Part shown: in pieces, positions 35,201 to 44,499 of the stretch | Numbering within the stretch: position 1 is the stretch's first letter | Layout of the letters: each line of letters opens with the position of its first letter | Origin: Amorphophallus konjac | Lineage: Eukaryota > Streptophyta > Magnoliopsida > Alismatales > Araceae | NCBI GenBank assembly: GCA_022559845.1 | Contig: JAHNEJ010002656.1 | Location: 62,001-126,000 of the forward strand | Direction of reading: 5' to 3' | Length of the DNA stretch: 64,000 nt | Position numbers and translations under genes: made by a program | Notes under the pieces: generated by a model | What the model was told of the DNA's origin: nothing | What the model saw: only the letters and a program-made list of their open reading frames with translations | Databases searched by the model: none

Positions 35201-36372
35201 GAATATTATTCCGAATTGTGGCAGACGCCAGAAGGAAGCTGCTCCTCCGTTGTTTGTCCACCGAAGAAGCTTGGAGGGTTATGAAGGAGGTCCATGCCGG
35301 CATAGCTGGCGCGCACCAGGCGGGACCGAAAATGAAAATTGAAATCAAGAAACTTGGCTATTATTGGCCTGCAATGTTCAACGATTGTTGCGAGTATGCT
35401 AAGTCGTGTCAGAGATGCCAGGAGCATGCCACTATACCCAGGAGACCTCTGGCACCATTACACCCAACAGCGCCCAGTTGGCCGTTCGCCCAATGGGGGA
35501 CGGACGTCGTGGGCCCCTTACCCGCATCTTCCACAGGCGGCAAATACATTCTGGCGGCTACCGACTACTTCTCCCGCTGGGCCGAGGCCGTTGCCTTACG
35601 AGAGGTCACCGGAGAAGTCGTGGCCAGGTTTGTCCTCCGCAATATTATATTCCGGTTCGGCGTGCCCGACCGGATTGTGTCGGACAACGGCAGCCACTTC
35701 CGCAACCAGAAAGTTTACCGGCTAGCAGAAAAATACAAAATTGACTGGAGGACATCGACTCCTTACAATCCACAAGCCAATGGGCTGGCCGAAGCTTTCA
35801 ATAAGACACTTTGCACTCTCCTGGCCAAGACTGTTAGCTCTAACAAAAGGGACTGGGAAGAAAGAATGTATGAAGCGCTTTGGGCGTACCGAACCGTATA
35901 CAAGACCCCAACGGGCTGCTCGCCCTTCTCTCTTGTATATGGCTCGGAAGCAATCATCCCCGTCGAACTGGAGATACCATCCCTCAGGGTCGCCATTCAG
36001 CATGGGCTTGTCCCCGAAGGGCAGACCAACACCGAGCGAAGGCTCGATGAACTCTCCAGTCTGGAAGGGAAGCGGCTTCAAGCCCAACAGAATATCCAGG
36101 TCTATCAGGCCCGGATTGCACGCGCCTTTGACAAGCACGTCAAGGAACGCGAATTCAAGAAGGGTGACCTTGTCATGGTCAAGAGAAGAGATCTCATGAC
36201 GGCCAACCCCAAAGGTAAGCTAAACGAGAACTGGCTCGGACCCTACGTAGTCCAGAAAGTCTACGAAGGCGGGGCCTATGTAATTGTCAACCACCGCGGG
36301 GAAGTTCAATTCCCGCCTCTTAATGGAAGGCACTTAAGGCTGTACCACGCCCCAGCGCCCCCATTCAGGTAA
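32272..36372 (+). CDS. pol: pol: zinc-knuckle module, reverse transcriptase, two RNase H domains, integrase
   Basis: Same frame as gag-pro; the first ATG at 32299 gives 1357 residues. It begins with a second copy of the gag zinc-knuckle module (C-x2-H-x4-H-x4-C at 32551-32592). Reverse transcriptase spans about residues 310-570, with YIDD at 33673-33684 (residues 459-462). The first RNase H is around residues 600-720. A second, plant/archaeal-like RNase H starts at LYFDGAS (Asp codon 34567), the hallmark of the Tat clade. Integrase has an HHCC finger from His 999 to the CQRC near 1037 and a D-D-35-E core (Asp 1069, Asp 1129, Glu 1165). It ends with a GPY/F-type segment (LGPYVV) and no chromodomain. 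The frame is intact, so the enzyme set looks functional. Confidence 0.93.
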   Translation, partial: GSLPPWGGRMPRPRGASPSTPALSRQEMRDMASSLTERPTRQGLTLQEKLQKPYSFPREKTRGIFDWACHYGKVSLPRSKRPQDTRRSGDPLFCPYHQMLGHAIEDCYVFKDIAQDLIDRDELRMGDYVIAPPRPHVADSPRAGAYTVSIHYQAPEDAAAPAPVQAIYDEYTEEPEMDLRPSEPAGLAHPAATAQEESEVNAASMPSHDEQEEGDGILEPEDNEDQDFVDLSPAPPEIENGGQATVDELVEINLGTEDNPRPTFLSALMPLQEREQYTKLLQEFRDCFAWNYEEMPGLSPEVTQHILSIDPKMEPVKQPPRRMRPELTSQICKEVDRLINVGFVAENQYTTWLANIVPVKKKNGQIRICVDFRDLNRACPKDDFPVPITEVMIDATTGHEALSFMDGSSGYNQIWIADHDRVHTAFRSPKGVFHYKRMPFGLKNAGATYQRAMTKIFDELLYGKVECYIDDLVVKTKKRDEHLSDLRAVFQRLRQYGLKMNPMKCAFGVSSGKFLGFIVRHRGIEIDPLKIKAIQELPPPKSLGELRSLQGRLAYIRRFISNLSGRCQPFHRLMMKNAPFSWGHECQHAFDQLKEYLKTPPVLGAPVKGRPLILYIAATEYSLGAMLAQNNDEGKEQALYYLSRRLVGAEAKYTPIEKICLALVFAVKKMRHYMLSHEVSLISRADPIKHILLQPVPKGRLGKWAVLLMEFDITYVPQKAVKGQAVADFFAAHPVPEDSPLATELPEDETLEVDQVQQAVWQLYFDGASRTEVTPSGHGKVRAGAGIVLVLKSPDGEVMHTSCCISKPCTNNEAEYEALIIGLQVALQMEIKMLQVFGDSLLVVKQVQGQFDVRKPELLPYHTKAKGLMERFYLLEIGHVARGENAQADALAKLASSLAVPPDGSLHIQVINQRQVPSMMAEESEEEDLEVTTVEAVILPDWRAPLVQWFKHQRLPDRREEKIKLVRTKDSYELRSGILFRIVADARRKLLLRCLSTEEAWRVMKEVHAGIAGAHQAGPKMKIEIKKLGYYWPAMFNDCCEYAKSCQRCQEHATIPRRPLAPLHPTAPSWPFAQWGTDVVGPLPASSTGGKYILAATDYFSRWAEAVALREVTGEVVARFVLRNIIFRFGVPDRIVSDNGSHFRNQKVYRLAEKYKIDWRTSTPYNPQANGLAEAFNKTLCTLLAKTVSSNKRDWEERMYEALWAYRTVYKTPTGCSPFSLVYGSEAIIPVELEIPSLRVAIQHGLVPEGQTNTERRLDELSSLEGKRLQAQQNIQVYQARIARAFDKHVKEREFKKGDLVMVKRRDLMTANPKGKLNENWLGPYVVQKVYEGGAYVIVNHRGEVQFPPLNGRHLRLYHAPAPPFR

Positions 36373-36429
36373 TAATATTACCCTTCGCCCCATTTTGGGG
36401 CGGATTTGCGTGATTAATGTCCGAGTGAT

Positions 36430-36700
36430 TTGGCCACCAGCCGGGTTCCCGAAAAAGGGAAGAAAGGAATAGAAAGGAAAAAAAAGAAGAAGCAAAAAAT
36501 GGAAAGAGGAAGAGAGAAGAAGCAAAAAAAAAAGAAGAAAAAAAAATGGAAAGAGAAAGAAGGAAGAAGCAAAAAAAAAGAGAGAAAAAAAAAGAAGAAA
36601 AAAAGAGAGAGCAAAAAAAAAGAGAAAAAAAAAAAGAAGAAGAAAAAAAAGAGAGAGAAAAAAAAAAGAGAAGCCAGAAAGGGGGAACGCCTCCCATTTC
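36430..36700 (+). repeat. Purine-rich low-complexity tract
   Basis: Runs of GAA, AAAG and GGAAAGA directly after pol. The Lys/Glu-rich frame here is a translation artefact. It may mark the 3' end region of the convergent antisense transcript. Confidence 0.8.
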
Positions 36701-36750
36701 CAGTCACCGCCCCGCATCAGCGGGGGTACCAAAATTGATTTAAAAAGAAA

Positions 36751-37140
36751 GAAACAAACTCTTCTCTCCGTCCTTCCCGGGCGGTGAGTACCCCTTTGGC
36801 TCGGACCTCACGTCCGGGTCATTGACTAGACAAACTCTTCTCTCCGTCCTTCCCGGGCGGTGAGTACCCCTTTGGCTCGGACCTCACGTCCGGGTCATTG
36901 ACTAAACAAACTCTTCTCTCCGTCCTTCCCGGGCGGTGAGTAACCCTTTGGCTCGGACCTCACGTCCGGGTCATTGACTAGACAAACTCTTCTCTCCGTC
37001 CTCCCCGGGCGGAGAGTACCCCTTTGGCTCGGACCTCACGTCCGGATCATTGATTAGACGAACTCTTCTCTCCATCCTCCCCGGGGGGCGAGCACCCCTT
37101 TGGATCAGACCTCCCGTCTAAGTCACTGACTAAACGGACC
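36751..37140 (+). repeat. 76 bp tandem repeat, about five copies
   Basis: Units start caaactcttctctccgtcc at 36754, 36831, 36907, 36983 and (cgaact) 37059, with cggacctcacgtccgg in each. The same 76 bp family occurs in the outer element at 62270-62820. Confidence 0.92.
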
Positions 37141-37614
37141 TTTCTATCCGCCACCTCTGAACGGCAAAAGGGGTCTCTGGCCAAGTACCCCTCACTCGAG
37201 ACCAGCACGCGCTCCCAATATTGCGGCAAAACCAGGGAGTTGCCCGTTCGGTATGGTGGAGTGGTCCCCTCGTCCTCCCCCTGGGAAGGCGAGCGCTCTC
37301 CTGTACCCTGACATGGGTCCCTGCCTGGTCCTTCCAAAGTGAATCCCCGCAAAGACTCATACCATGCCAATGAGCCCCTACACGAAAAGGGGGGAAAGAT
37401 ACAAGAGCGAGGGAAGAGGAAGGAGAAAACAATATGCACGGAAGAGAAAGAGGGGTGGGAAAGCTCCCTCCGGGATAAATGCATACACCAGGAACGCGTG
37501 AAATCATAAATGCTTTGCTCTATTCAAAAGAGGATCAAACTACATGTGCTGCGGGGCATACCCCTGTGTTACATTCAAAAAAAAAAAAGAAAGAGAAATT
37601 AAGGGATGCAACGC
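37141..37614. other. Spacer downstream of the antisense gene
   Basis: Non-repetitive, with no supported gene. On the minus strand it is the 3' flank of the antisense gene; no canonical AATAAA was seen, only AATAGA-like words near 37525. Confidence 0.4.
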
Positions 37615-39529
37615 TCAGTCGATGTCCCTGAAGATGTCCTCGAGGGGGAGGATCCCGACGCAAGGGAAGTTCGTCATATCGCGCAGTCGGCCCCTCAATC
37701 CCTCAAGACGGGCGAGCTCCGCTTCGACGGACGCCATTTCAACGTCGGCAACGGCAAGAGCTTCCCTCTCCTCTGCCACCGCCCCTTCCGCCTCGGCGAG
37801 GCCAAGTTTAGCCGCAGCGAGATAGCCCTCCAGCTTCTCGATCCGGTTCTTGAAGGAACGAACGCTGCCTTCGCCTTCCTCTAGGGCCTTTCCGTGGCGT
37901 TCTCTACTGTCGCGTCGGGCCTTTAGGGCCTGCAGATATTCGCCTGCCTGAGCATCAAGGGCGGCGCGTTCGTCAGGAGCCTGGGTCTCCAGGAACTCGC
38001 GGCGCTTGACATATTTCAATAATAGCAAGATCCGCCGTGACCATTCCCCCAGCGGACAGCCAAGCACTTGCAGCGCCCCCGTTAATTGCGTCACGATGGT
38101 ATGCACCTCCCGATACGACAGAGAAGCATCGGGGAGAAGCATCGTCCGTAAAGTGATCAGCATCTGACGGACTGGCGCTTCTGAGGACGTGTGACTAACT
38201 GAGGGCACGACCGGAGGGGTGAATTCCACGGTGCTGTCCACCTCTGCCCACAGGTCGGTATCTGCCGCCACTGAAGATGAAGGAAGGGCGAGGGTCAAGT
38301 CGCCCGGCCGGTGCAGCTCGACGAGAGACCCTTGGCCGACCATTGCCTGGGGAAAGGAAAAGACCATTGCCGAAGCCTCCGGTGCCCCCATCGTTTGGAG
38401 GTCACCTGCCCCCTCCGCCTCCGTCTGGCCCGACTCTGCCACTCCTCCAAGGGGCAGGGGTGCAGGGGCCGTTATCTCGGCTAGAGGAGGAGCTTCGAGT
38501 AAGGCCAGGCCCGAAGCCGCCACCCATGAACTCCTCGCTCGCGGCTGAGATCCCTCCAGATGCGCACGGAGCCCCGCAAATATCTGCTGCAAGAGCGGGT
38601 CCTCCATCTGAGCCGGGAGTTTCGGGAAGGGCGGAAGCGGAACCACCAGTTGGGGTAAACGTCCCGCTTCCACGAGCGCAGCCAGTCTCTCTCTCTCCAA
38701 GCCCAAGACTGGAGCCGGCCCCTTCACCGCTATCGGGCCAATGCTCGGTCTCCGCTTGGCCACTGCCTTCCGGATACGACCAGGCGCCTTCCCCGATATC
38801 GGCATCGCCTGACCATGGGAATGGGAATCAGCTATTCGCCATCTAAAATAAACCATGCAAAAGGGAGACCGTGGAGCCCGCATACTCACCTTGGCCGCTG
38901 GGATGATGCTACCTTCAGGCGCGATCTCCCCCTCCTCCAGAGGCTCGCCCGCCGCTCTGGTAGTACCGGAGGGCTCCGCGGGCATTTCCTCTCGAAGGGC
39001 GTTGAGTAAAAGAGCCAATTTGCCCATGACGGCATCGGCTCCCGTTGGGCGGTCGATCAGCGCAGCCGGGGCAGCCTCCTCTGTGATCTCAAGTTCGGCC
39101 GGTTCTCGAAAATCCTAAAGAAAAAGGGGGGGGGATAAGGTCGTCAGTCAATCACAAAAAAAAGGAAAGGGAGAGCCGGCCCAAACAAGCTCACACTCAC
39201 AGCGGTCTTCCCCACGAGGCTCGGGGAGCCAGCAAGTAAGGGGGCCCCGAAGGCCGGCTCGGGCGGCTCCGATGCCCCGGACACGCCCTCGTCAAGAGCT
39301 ACTTCATCGGAAGAGTAGTTGTAATCTACCTCTTCCCCAGACGGAGACTCGACCGCCGTCGGCTCGGCCTGGACCGGCAGAGGAGCCTCCACCTCAGAGT
39401 CTCTGCCCAGCACGTCCTCCCTCGGGCCAGGCGAGGCTCGCGCTCCGATCTTCTTCCTCCTCACATATATCAACGTCGTCGGGAGGTCGGGATCAGGCCC
39501 CAATGACTCGGTGGCCACCGCAGCAACGC
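37615..39529 (-). CDS. Antisense gene exons 4-6: linker and C-terminal coiled coil
   Basis: Exon 4 (39529-39201) is acidic with SSDEVALDEG text. Exon 5 is 39114-38890. Exon 6 (38808-37615) ends with about 130 residues of heptad-like coiled coil (NRIEKLEGYLAAAKLGLAEA, then VEAELARLEGLRGRL). The intron between exons 5 and 6 is 81 nt and open, so its retention would simply add 27 residues. Confidence 0.7.
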
Positions 39530-42500
39530 CTGTCATGCAAAAGAAGATAAGCCAGGGTGAATCTACTGGCCCCTAGGACAAAAAGGGGGGGGAGCTAACC
39601 GTGTAGTCGAAAATATTTACCCCCTTCAGTTCCTGCGACACGAGATGACCCGCGGGCTTCCTCAACAGGCAACGCCTTCTCGGGAGTCCCGACCGTACCC
39701 TCGCCCGTGAGATAGAAGCGCATCGTCGCCATGCGCGAAGCCGAGGCCAACTCGGGAGGCCGGTCGACCACAGACGACACGGGCGGCCGATGAATCTCAC
39801 CAGCTTCGTGGCTCGGTTCGGTCCGCGTGGCTTCGAATTCTTCGAAGGACAAGACGGGGGCCATCGGCAGGGCTGCCGTCGGAGCAGGGGATGCCTCGGT
39901 TCGCCGCCGTTTTACCGTCTCTCGCCCGGCCACCTTGGCAGCAGCCAGTGCCATCTTAACAGGCGACTGTGCCCGTGGCCTTCCCGTTGCCTGCGGCAAG
40001 GGAGCTGGAGCCGCCGCCGGGGTCGCCTCTGCCAGGACCGCAACTTCGCCCATGTCAGGCGTGGGCGTGGGCTCTTCCATAGAAGCTGAAACAAAAGAAG
40101 TATCCAGATGTCAGGGCTCCACTCCAAAATAAAAAGGAGGAGGGAGATTCAAAAGGCACACTAAAGAGCGGGGACGCGGACCGGCAGGTTGACCTGGCTC
40201 GGGACGGGCAGCTTCGAATTCCTCGAAAGACGGGACTAGTGGCGCCAGAGGAACAGCCGTCGAAGCCTTATCCGTGTCTGTCTTCCTCCGCTTTGTATCC
40301 CGCTGCTTAGCCGCCTTGGCGGCGTCCACCGCCTTCTTCACAGGCGATTTAGCCCGGGGCCTCTTCGCAGCCTTAGGCAAAGGAGCCGTGGTCGGGGCCA
40401 GCGACGCGGCTTCAAAATACGCAGGCTTCTTCACCAGCCGGAGGAGGTTCCGGTACGTGGCCATCTACGTGCTGTCGGGATGGTCTGCAAAGAAAAGAGG
40501 GGAAAGAACGAACATGCATATACCATTAGTACCTAACTCACCGCGAAAGCCGCAGCGCTGAGGGACAAAACCGAAGAGCAAGAGGGAACTGAATACCATG
40601 AGGGCCAGTGTACAGCCGCAGCATGATCGGCCAGTAGCTCAGGGATATCTCCTTGTCCCGACGTGCCGCCTCCCGGACTAGCCAACAAACGTCCTCAATA
40701 GTTTGACACCGGTCCGTGAGGTTGGCCAGATCCGCATGTTTCTTGGAAGAAAGGTGACAGAAAAGATTGAAGTGGTCCATGCCCCACCCATCAGCATAAT
40801 AATAAGGGATGTGCAGGCGCTTGCCCAGGATGGAGGCCGTCACATCTTCAATCTTCATCCCATTCACCCGGAGGAGGATATATAGCCACGTGGTATCCTT
40901 GTAATTCTCAGGCTTCCTCTCCTCCCGCCTCATGAACGTGCGATACAGGCAGGCCAAGTCTCTCTCCGGACGCCAGCTCTTGGCAGGAGTCCCCTCTTCC
41001 TCTATGGGGAATGGATAATTGATGAGGTCCAGACGGTCGCTCCCTACCCGGCACAGGTCCCTCAGCGTCTTCTGATAGCTGTCCTTCGCCACTGGAGGCA
41101 GCTCCACTTTCGGCGTCGGCCTCCTATCCCGGGCTTCCCGACGAGCTATCATATATGTCGCCACCTCCTTCTCTTGCCTGTTCTTGAGCCGAAGAAGATG
41201 ATCTGGCTCAATGTCAAGTACTGGCACCGGTTGCCGGCTAAGGAATCTCCTTTCGGTGCCATCCCAACAATCGGTCTTGTGCAACCGATAGAAAGCCGTC
41301 CGGGCATTCCACCACTTTATATAGTCTTCGGTCACTCGGGGCACGCGACCCGGGGCTGGCACCCTGAAGGAGGCAGAGTCCGCCCGGTGGAAGAAGTCCC
41401 ACCAGCTTCTAGCGTGCTCGGCGACCGCACCTCCCCGGACGTTCCGCGAAGGCAAGCCGAAATGCGCATGATAAGCAGGGATATGCTGGTCATACCCGAA
41501 GTTGCGGCCAAATCGGAAAGGGTAATACGGCTCCAGCAGTACGTTGTCTCCCTTCCGGAACACCAACACGCTCGGGCGGATAGCCAGCGCCCAATCCCTC
41601 AGCTCGGGCTCCAACAACGGGCGCACCATGTTTTCCTGGCTGATAGGGTGGACATACCTCTCCACCTGGTCATCCTTGCATTCCCTCTTATTATTCACGA
41701 GCGGGCTTGAATGTGCGGCCAGCGTCCAGAAATGAATGGTACCGGCTGCGTCCCGGGGAACCGTGGTCAACCGGCCCCGAATATCATACATCCGCATGGA
41801 AGTAGAAGCCGGTTCTGCACTCGCGAACTCCAGCATCCTCGGCACCAGCCCCCAATCCTGAAGGACTCGCGGGGCGAACTCCGGAAACAGTGAACAAACC
41901 CACGCGTTGAAGAAATGCAGTGGGCACACGTACCGGGCCTGCCTCGGGAACTGGTGCGTGCTGATGTCTCCCAGTGCCTTATAAATCAGACAGAGCGCCG
42001 CCGGGCACAGAGAAAGTTTAACACCCCACGCCATCTGACACGCCGGGTAGATGGCATCTGGCCGAATCACCGTCTCATCCCCGTACGGCATGGCAAATGA
42101 ACACAGCCAGTACGTCAGATAGGCGGCACAGTGAGTTTGTGGGTCGACCCCCGTCGGATTGGCCCCGCTCCGACGTCCCTTGGAGGGGATCTTCACGTCA
42201 TGCTTGGGCTTCGCACGTTTCTTGCGAGCAACAGCGGTGCCAACGCAGGGAAAATCTTCATACTGCTTCAGCCCATCATAGAAATATTCCAGCCATACCG
42301 CCATACGCACCCGTTTCCTATCCCCACGGGCGGGCTGCTTCCCCTTGTGCGACAGCTGGTACAGCTCCCGGTATGCCTTCATCAGGTACCGGTATGAATA
42401 CCCCAGAGAATAATAGCCGTCCCCATTAGTCTCGTCTTTGATCAAGTCCGGGAGGCATACTTCTTCATAAGGCTCCCCGTCAATGGGCAAGCCGCTCAGC

Positions 42501-43387
42501 TGGCTTAGGCTCCACAAATCAAGTGAAGTCTCTCCCTCTGCCGTGTAGAAGGTATTGGTCTCCGCACTGAATACTTCTATCATGCCGCAACAGAGACCCT
42601 TGGAGATGGGATAACCATACCGGGAAGCGTACACGCTGTGATAGATGCCAACTCGGACCAGCAACGGGGCGTAGTTGAACAGTACGTATTCCGTGAACTC
42701 CACCGCCCCTTCTCGGAAGCTGTGGGCGTCTTGAAGCTTCAGCTCCCCGAACCAGCCCAGTGATAGTTCGTACTTGAACCTGATGGCCAAACAGTCCAAT
42801 ATGAACGGCTCCTCCCTATAACCCCATTTCAGGGGAGCCAAGAATAAACCAAATCGGGGCGACTCGCCATGCACCTTCCCCGCAGACATGTCCCACCTTG
42901 CTGGCGTGAACTGAGGGGCCCGCACCAATTTATCTTCAGCCGGCAGCACCCCTTCGATCCCCAGGACCGGCTTCCATTCCCGGGCTTCTCCCACCAGATA
43001 CATCGGAATGCTCCTGGGGACGCTGTACAATAGACTGTCCCGGGCATGTAGGATGGCCCGCTCAACGGCTTTTATAGTGCGAAAGTCTCGCCCCTCTCGG
43101 GAGCGCAGGTGCTTCAGGAATCGAACAAGGTGCCTATCCTTCGGGAAGTCCTTCCTGTACTCTCCAGTGACCCGGTCAAATGTGAAGCCACTGTCAACTC
43201 GGGCAAGCCTCCGGAAATCCATGGTCTCCCCGTCGGACTCAGATGACTCTGCCAAAGCGGCTATTTCTGCATGCTCCCGATCCAAGTCTTCTACATTTAG
43301 CCAGGTAACTGCTGGTACCGGGCCCCGTGGGATAAGGTCAGCACCGATAGAGGCAGTAGGAGCAGAGGAACCACTTGGGGCAGCCAT
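37615..43387 (-). CDS. Antisense six-exon plant-mobile-domain gene of the retrotransposon
   Basis: The coding exons I infer, in minus-strand order, are 43387-40597, 40484-40194, 40085-39621, 39529-39201, 39114-38890 and 38808-37615. Introns of 112, 108, 91, 86 and 81 bp all have GT donors and AG acceptors, most with pyrimidine-rich acceptor tracts (for example ttctttgcag, tttgtttcag, ttttctttag). Phases are 1,1,1,0,0 and join in frame to a ~1764-residue protein ending at TGA 37615-37617. One codon is TAG (forward 40465-40467, exon 2). The protein has an N-terminal plant mobile domain, basic Pro/Ala-rich repeats and a C-terminal coiled coil. The gene is convergent with pol. Antisense ORFs are reported from Tat-clade elements; the exon structure is my inference. 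Plant mobile domains also occur in host silencing factors and other transposons, so a regulatory role is possible but unproven. Confidence 0.75.
39621..40484 (-). CDS. Antisense gene exons 2 and 3: tandemly duplicated exon
   Basis: Exon 2 (40484-40194, 291 nt) and exon 3 (40085-39621, 465 nt) encode related peptides. Both have PLP, then RPRA-(K/Q)-SPVK, an Ala/Lys-rich basic stretch, KRR-(K/T)-T, then SFEEFEA and an R-x-EP end. Both are symmetric phase 1-1 exons, so either can be skipped without changing the frame. Exon 2 contains TAG at forward 40465-40467; exon 3 has none. The basic stretch looks like a nuclear localisation signal. Confidence 0.75.
40597..43387 (-). CDS. Antisense gene exon 1: plant mobile domain
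   Basis: About 930 codons from ATG 43385-43387. A 3' splice acceptor (tttgcag) ends four bases before the ATG, implying a leader intron. Residues of about 190-520 match the plant mobile domain (aminotransferase-like PMD). The evidence is ILDCLAIRFKYELSLGWFGE, TSLDLWSLSQLSGLPIDG near 287-304, YLTYWLCSFAMPY near 423, KLSLCPAALCLIYKAL near 458, and PLHFFNAWVCSLFPEF. The rest is a less conserved, basic region. The frame would remain open to 40538 if the intron were retained. Confidence 0.85.
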
Positions 43388-43391
43388 TTAT

Positions 43392-43393
43392 CT
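43392..43393 (-). promoter_or_regulatory. Leader-intron 3' splice site before the antisense ATG
   Basis: On the minus strand the sequence is ...tatgtatctttgcag then ATAA and ATG. This implies a spliced 5' leader. Candidate donors upstream (minus) are GTGAGG near 44333 and GTGAGC near 44360. Confidence 0.5.
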
Positions 43394-43679
43394 GCAAAGA
43401 TACATAAATAGAAGGTCAGAATAAGCCACAGGCGAAAGGAAGTGAAAGACTGTAGAAGAAGGGCTTTGCTACAAGTCAAATAAACAAAATGTTGCCAATT
43501 CCTGATGAAATTTCGGCAGAGTTTCCCCTAGGCTAGAGGCGTAAGGGGAAAACACGGGTGCGCGTCCACAAGGAGTGACGGCCCCAACAAAACATGGTGG
43601 GCCCCGAGAGGCAACACTAGAAGTCCGCCGGTCAAAAGAGTCTTCTCCCCTAAGCTAAAAGTCCCCACATACTGCCCAA

Positions 43680-44130
43680 AGCCCCTTGGCCGGCACGCCC
43701 CCTGCTAGTGCCTTCGCCGGCACACCCCCAGGTGCCTTCCCCGGCACGCCCCAACGGGAGCTTCACCGACACACCCTCAAGGAGTCTTCCCTAGCACGCC
43801 CAGACGGGCCCCTTCACCGGCACGCTGCTGGGTGTCCTTCCCCGACACGCTCGGGACCCCGCTTCGCCGACACGCCCCCAGACGGGCTCTTCCCCGACAC
43901 ACTCGATGCCCCCATTCAACGGCACGCTCGTGCCCTCCATTCCCCGGCACGCACCCGGACGAGCCACTCCCCGGCACGCTGGAGCCCCGCTCCCGGGCGC
44001 GCTCCTGGATGTCTTCTCCGGCACGCCTATGGGGGTTTTCCCCGATGCGCCCTAAACCGTGCTCCCCGGCACACGCCCAAAGGGCCCCTCCCCGGCACCA
44101 TCCCGACCGGCACGCCCGCTCCCAACATCA
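43680..44130 (+). repeat. GGCACRCC motif array in the antisense leader region
   Basis: About 17 units of (c/a)cggcacgcc or ccgacacgcc type, spaced about 25-30 bp. It is the same core as in the LTR clusters but with independent spacers. It lies between the candidate minus-strand promoter and the ATG of the antisense gene, probably inside the leader intron. Confidence 0.85.
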
Positions 44131-44488
44131 CCTCCGGCCGCCCAAGACGCCGGAGACGGAGAAGAAAAGGGGGGGGGGAAGAGAACGAGAGGGGAAGGGA
44201 AGAGATAGAGAGGTAGAGACGGAGGGGCCGAGGGCCCCCAGCCGCCGTCCACGGTGAGGAAAAGAGAAGGGGGGGGGAAGAAGAAGAAGAGAGAAGAAAA
44301 AGGGGGAGGGGGATCCACTGTGGTGCCCTCACCACGGCAATGGTGACGACGGCGGTGGCGCTCACGGTGGCGTCCGGGGTCGGAGGAAGAAGAAGACGAG
44401 GAAGGGGGGGGGCGTTTCGTCTGCCGAAGAGAGGGAAGAGGGAAGGGGGGTTCGAACGGGGGTGGTTCAAATGAACCGCCCCCGCCCC

Positions 44489-44495
44489 TTTTATA
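44489..44495 (-). promoter_or_regulatory. Candidate TATA box of the antisense gene
   Basis: The minus strand reads GTATAAAAGGGGCGGGGGCGG, followed by a long CT-rich stretch typical of plant 5' leaders and then the splice acceptor and ATG about 1.1 kb on. The word TATAAAAG is the same as in the LTR promoters. Confidence 0.5.
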
Positions 44496-44499
44496 CGGC

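Noticed and set aside
26482..36138. Minus-strand open frames under gag and pol
   Set aside because: Shadows of GC-rich coding sequence with no domains, unlike 37615-43387 where the minus strand itself encodes a domain and splice signals.
36430..36738. Lys/Glu-rich small protein after pol
   Set aside because: Pure purine low-complexity tract; equally open in two frames on the plus strand and as Phe/Ser-rich frames on the minus strand.
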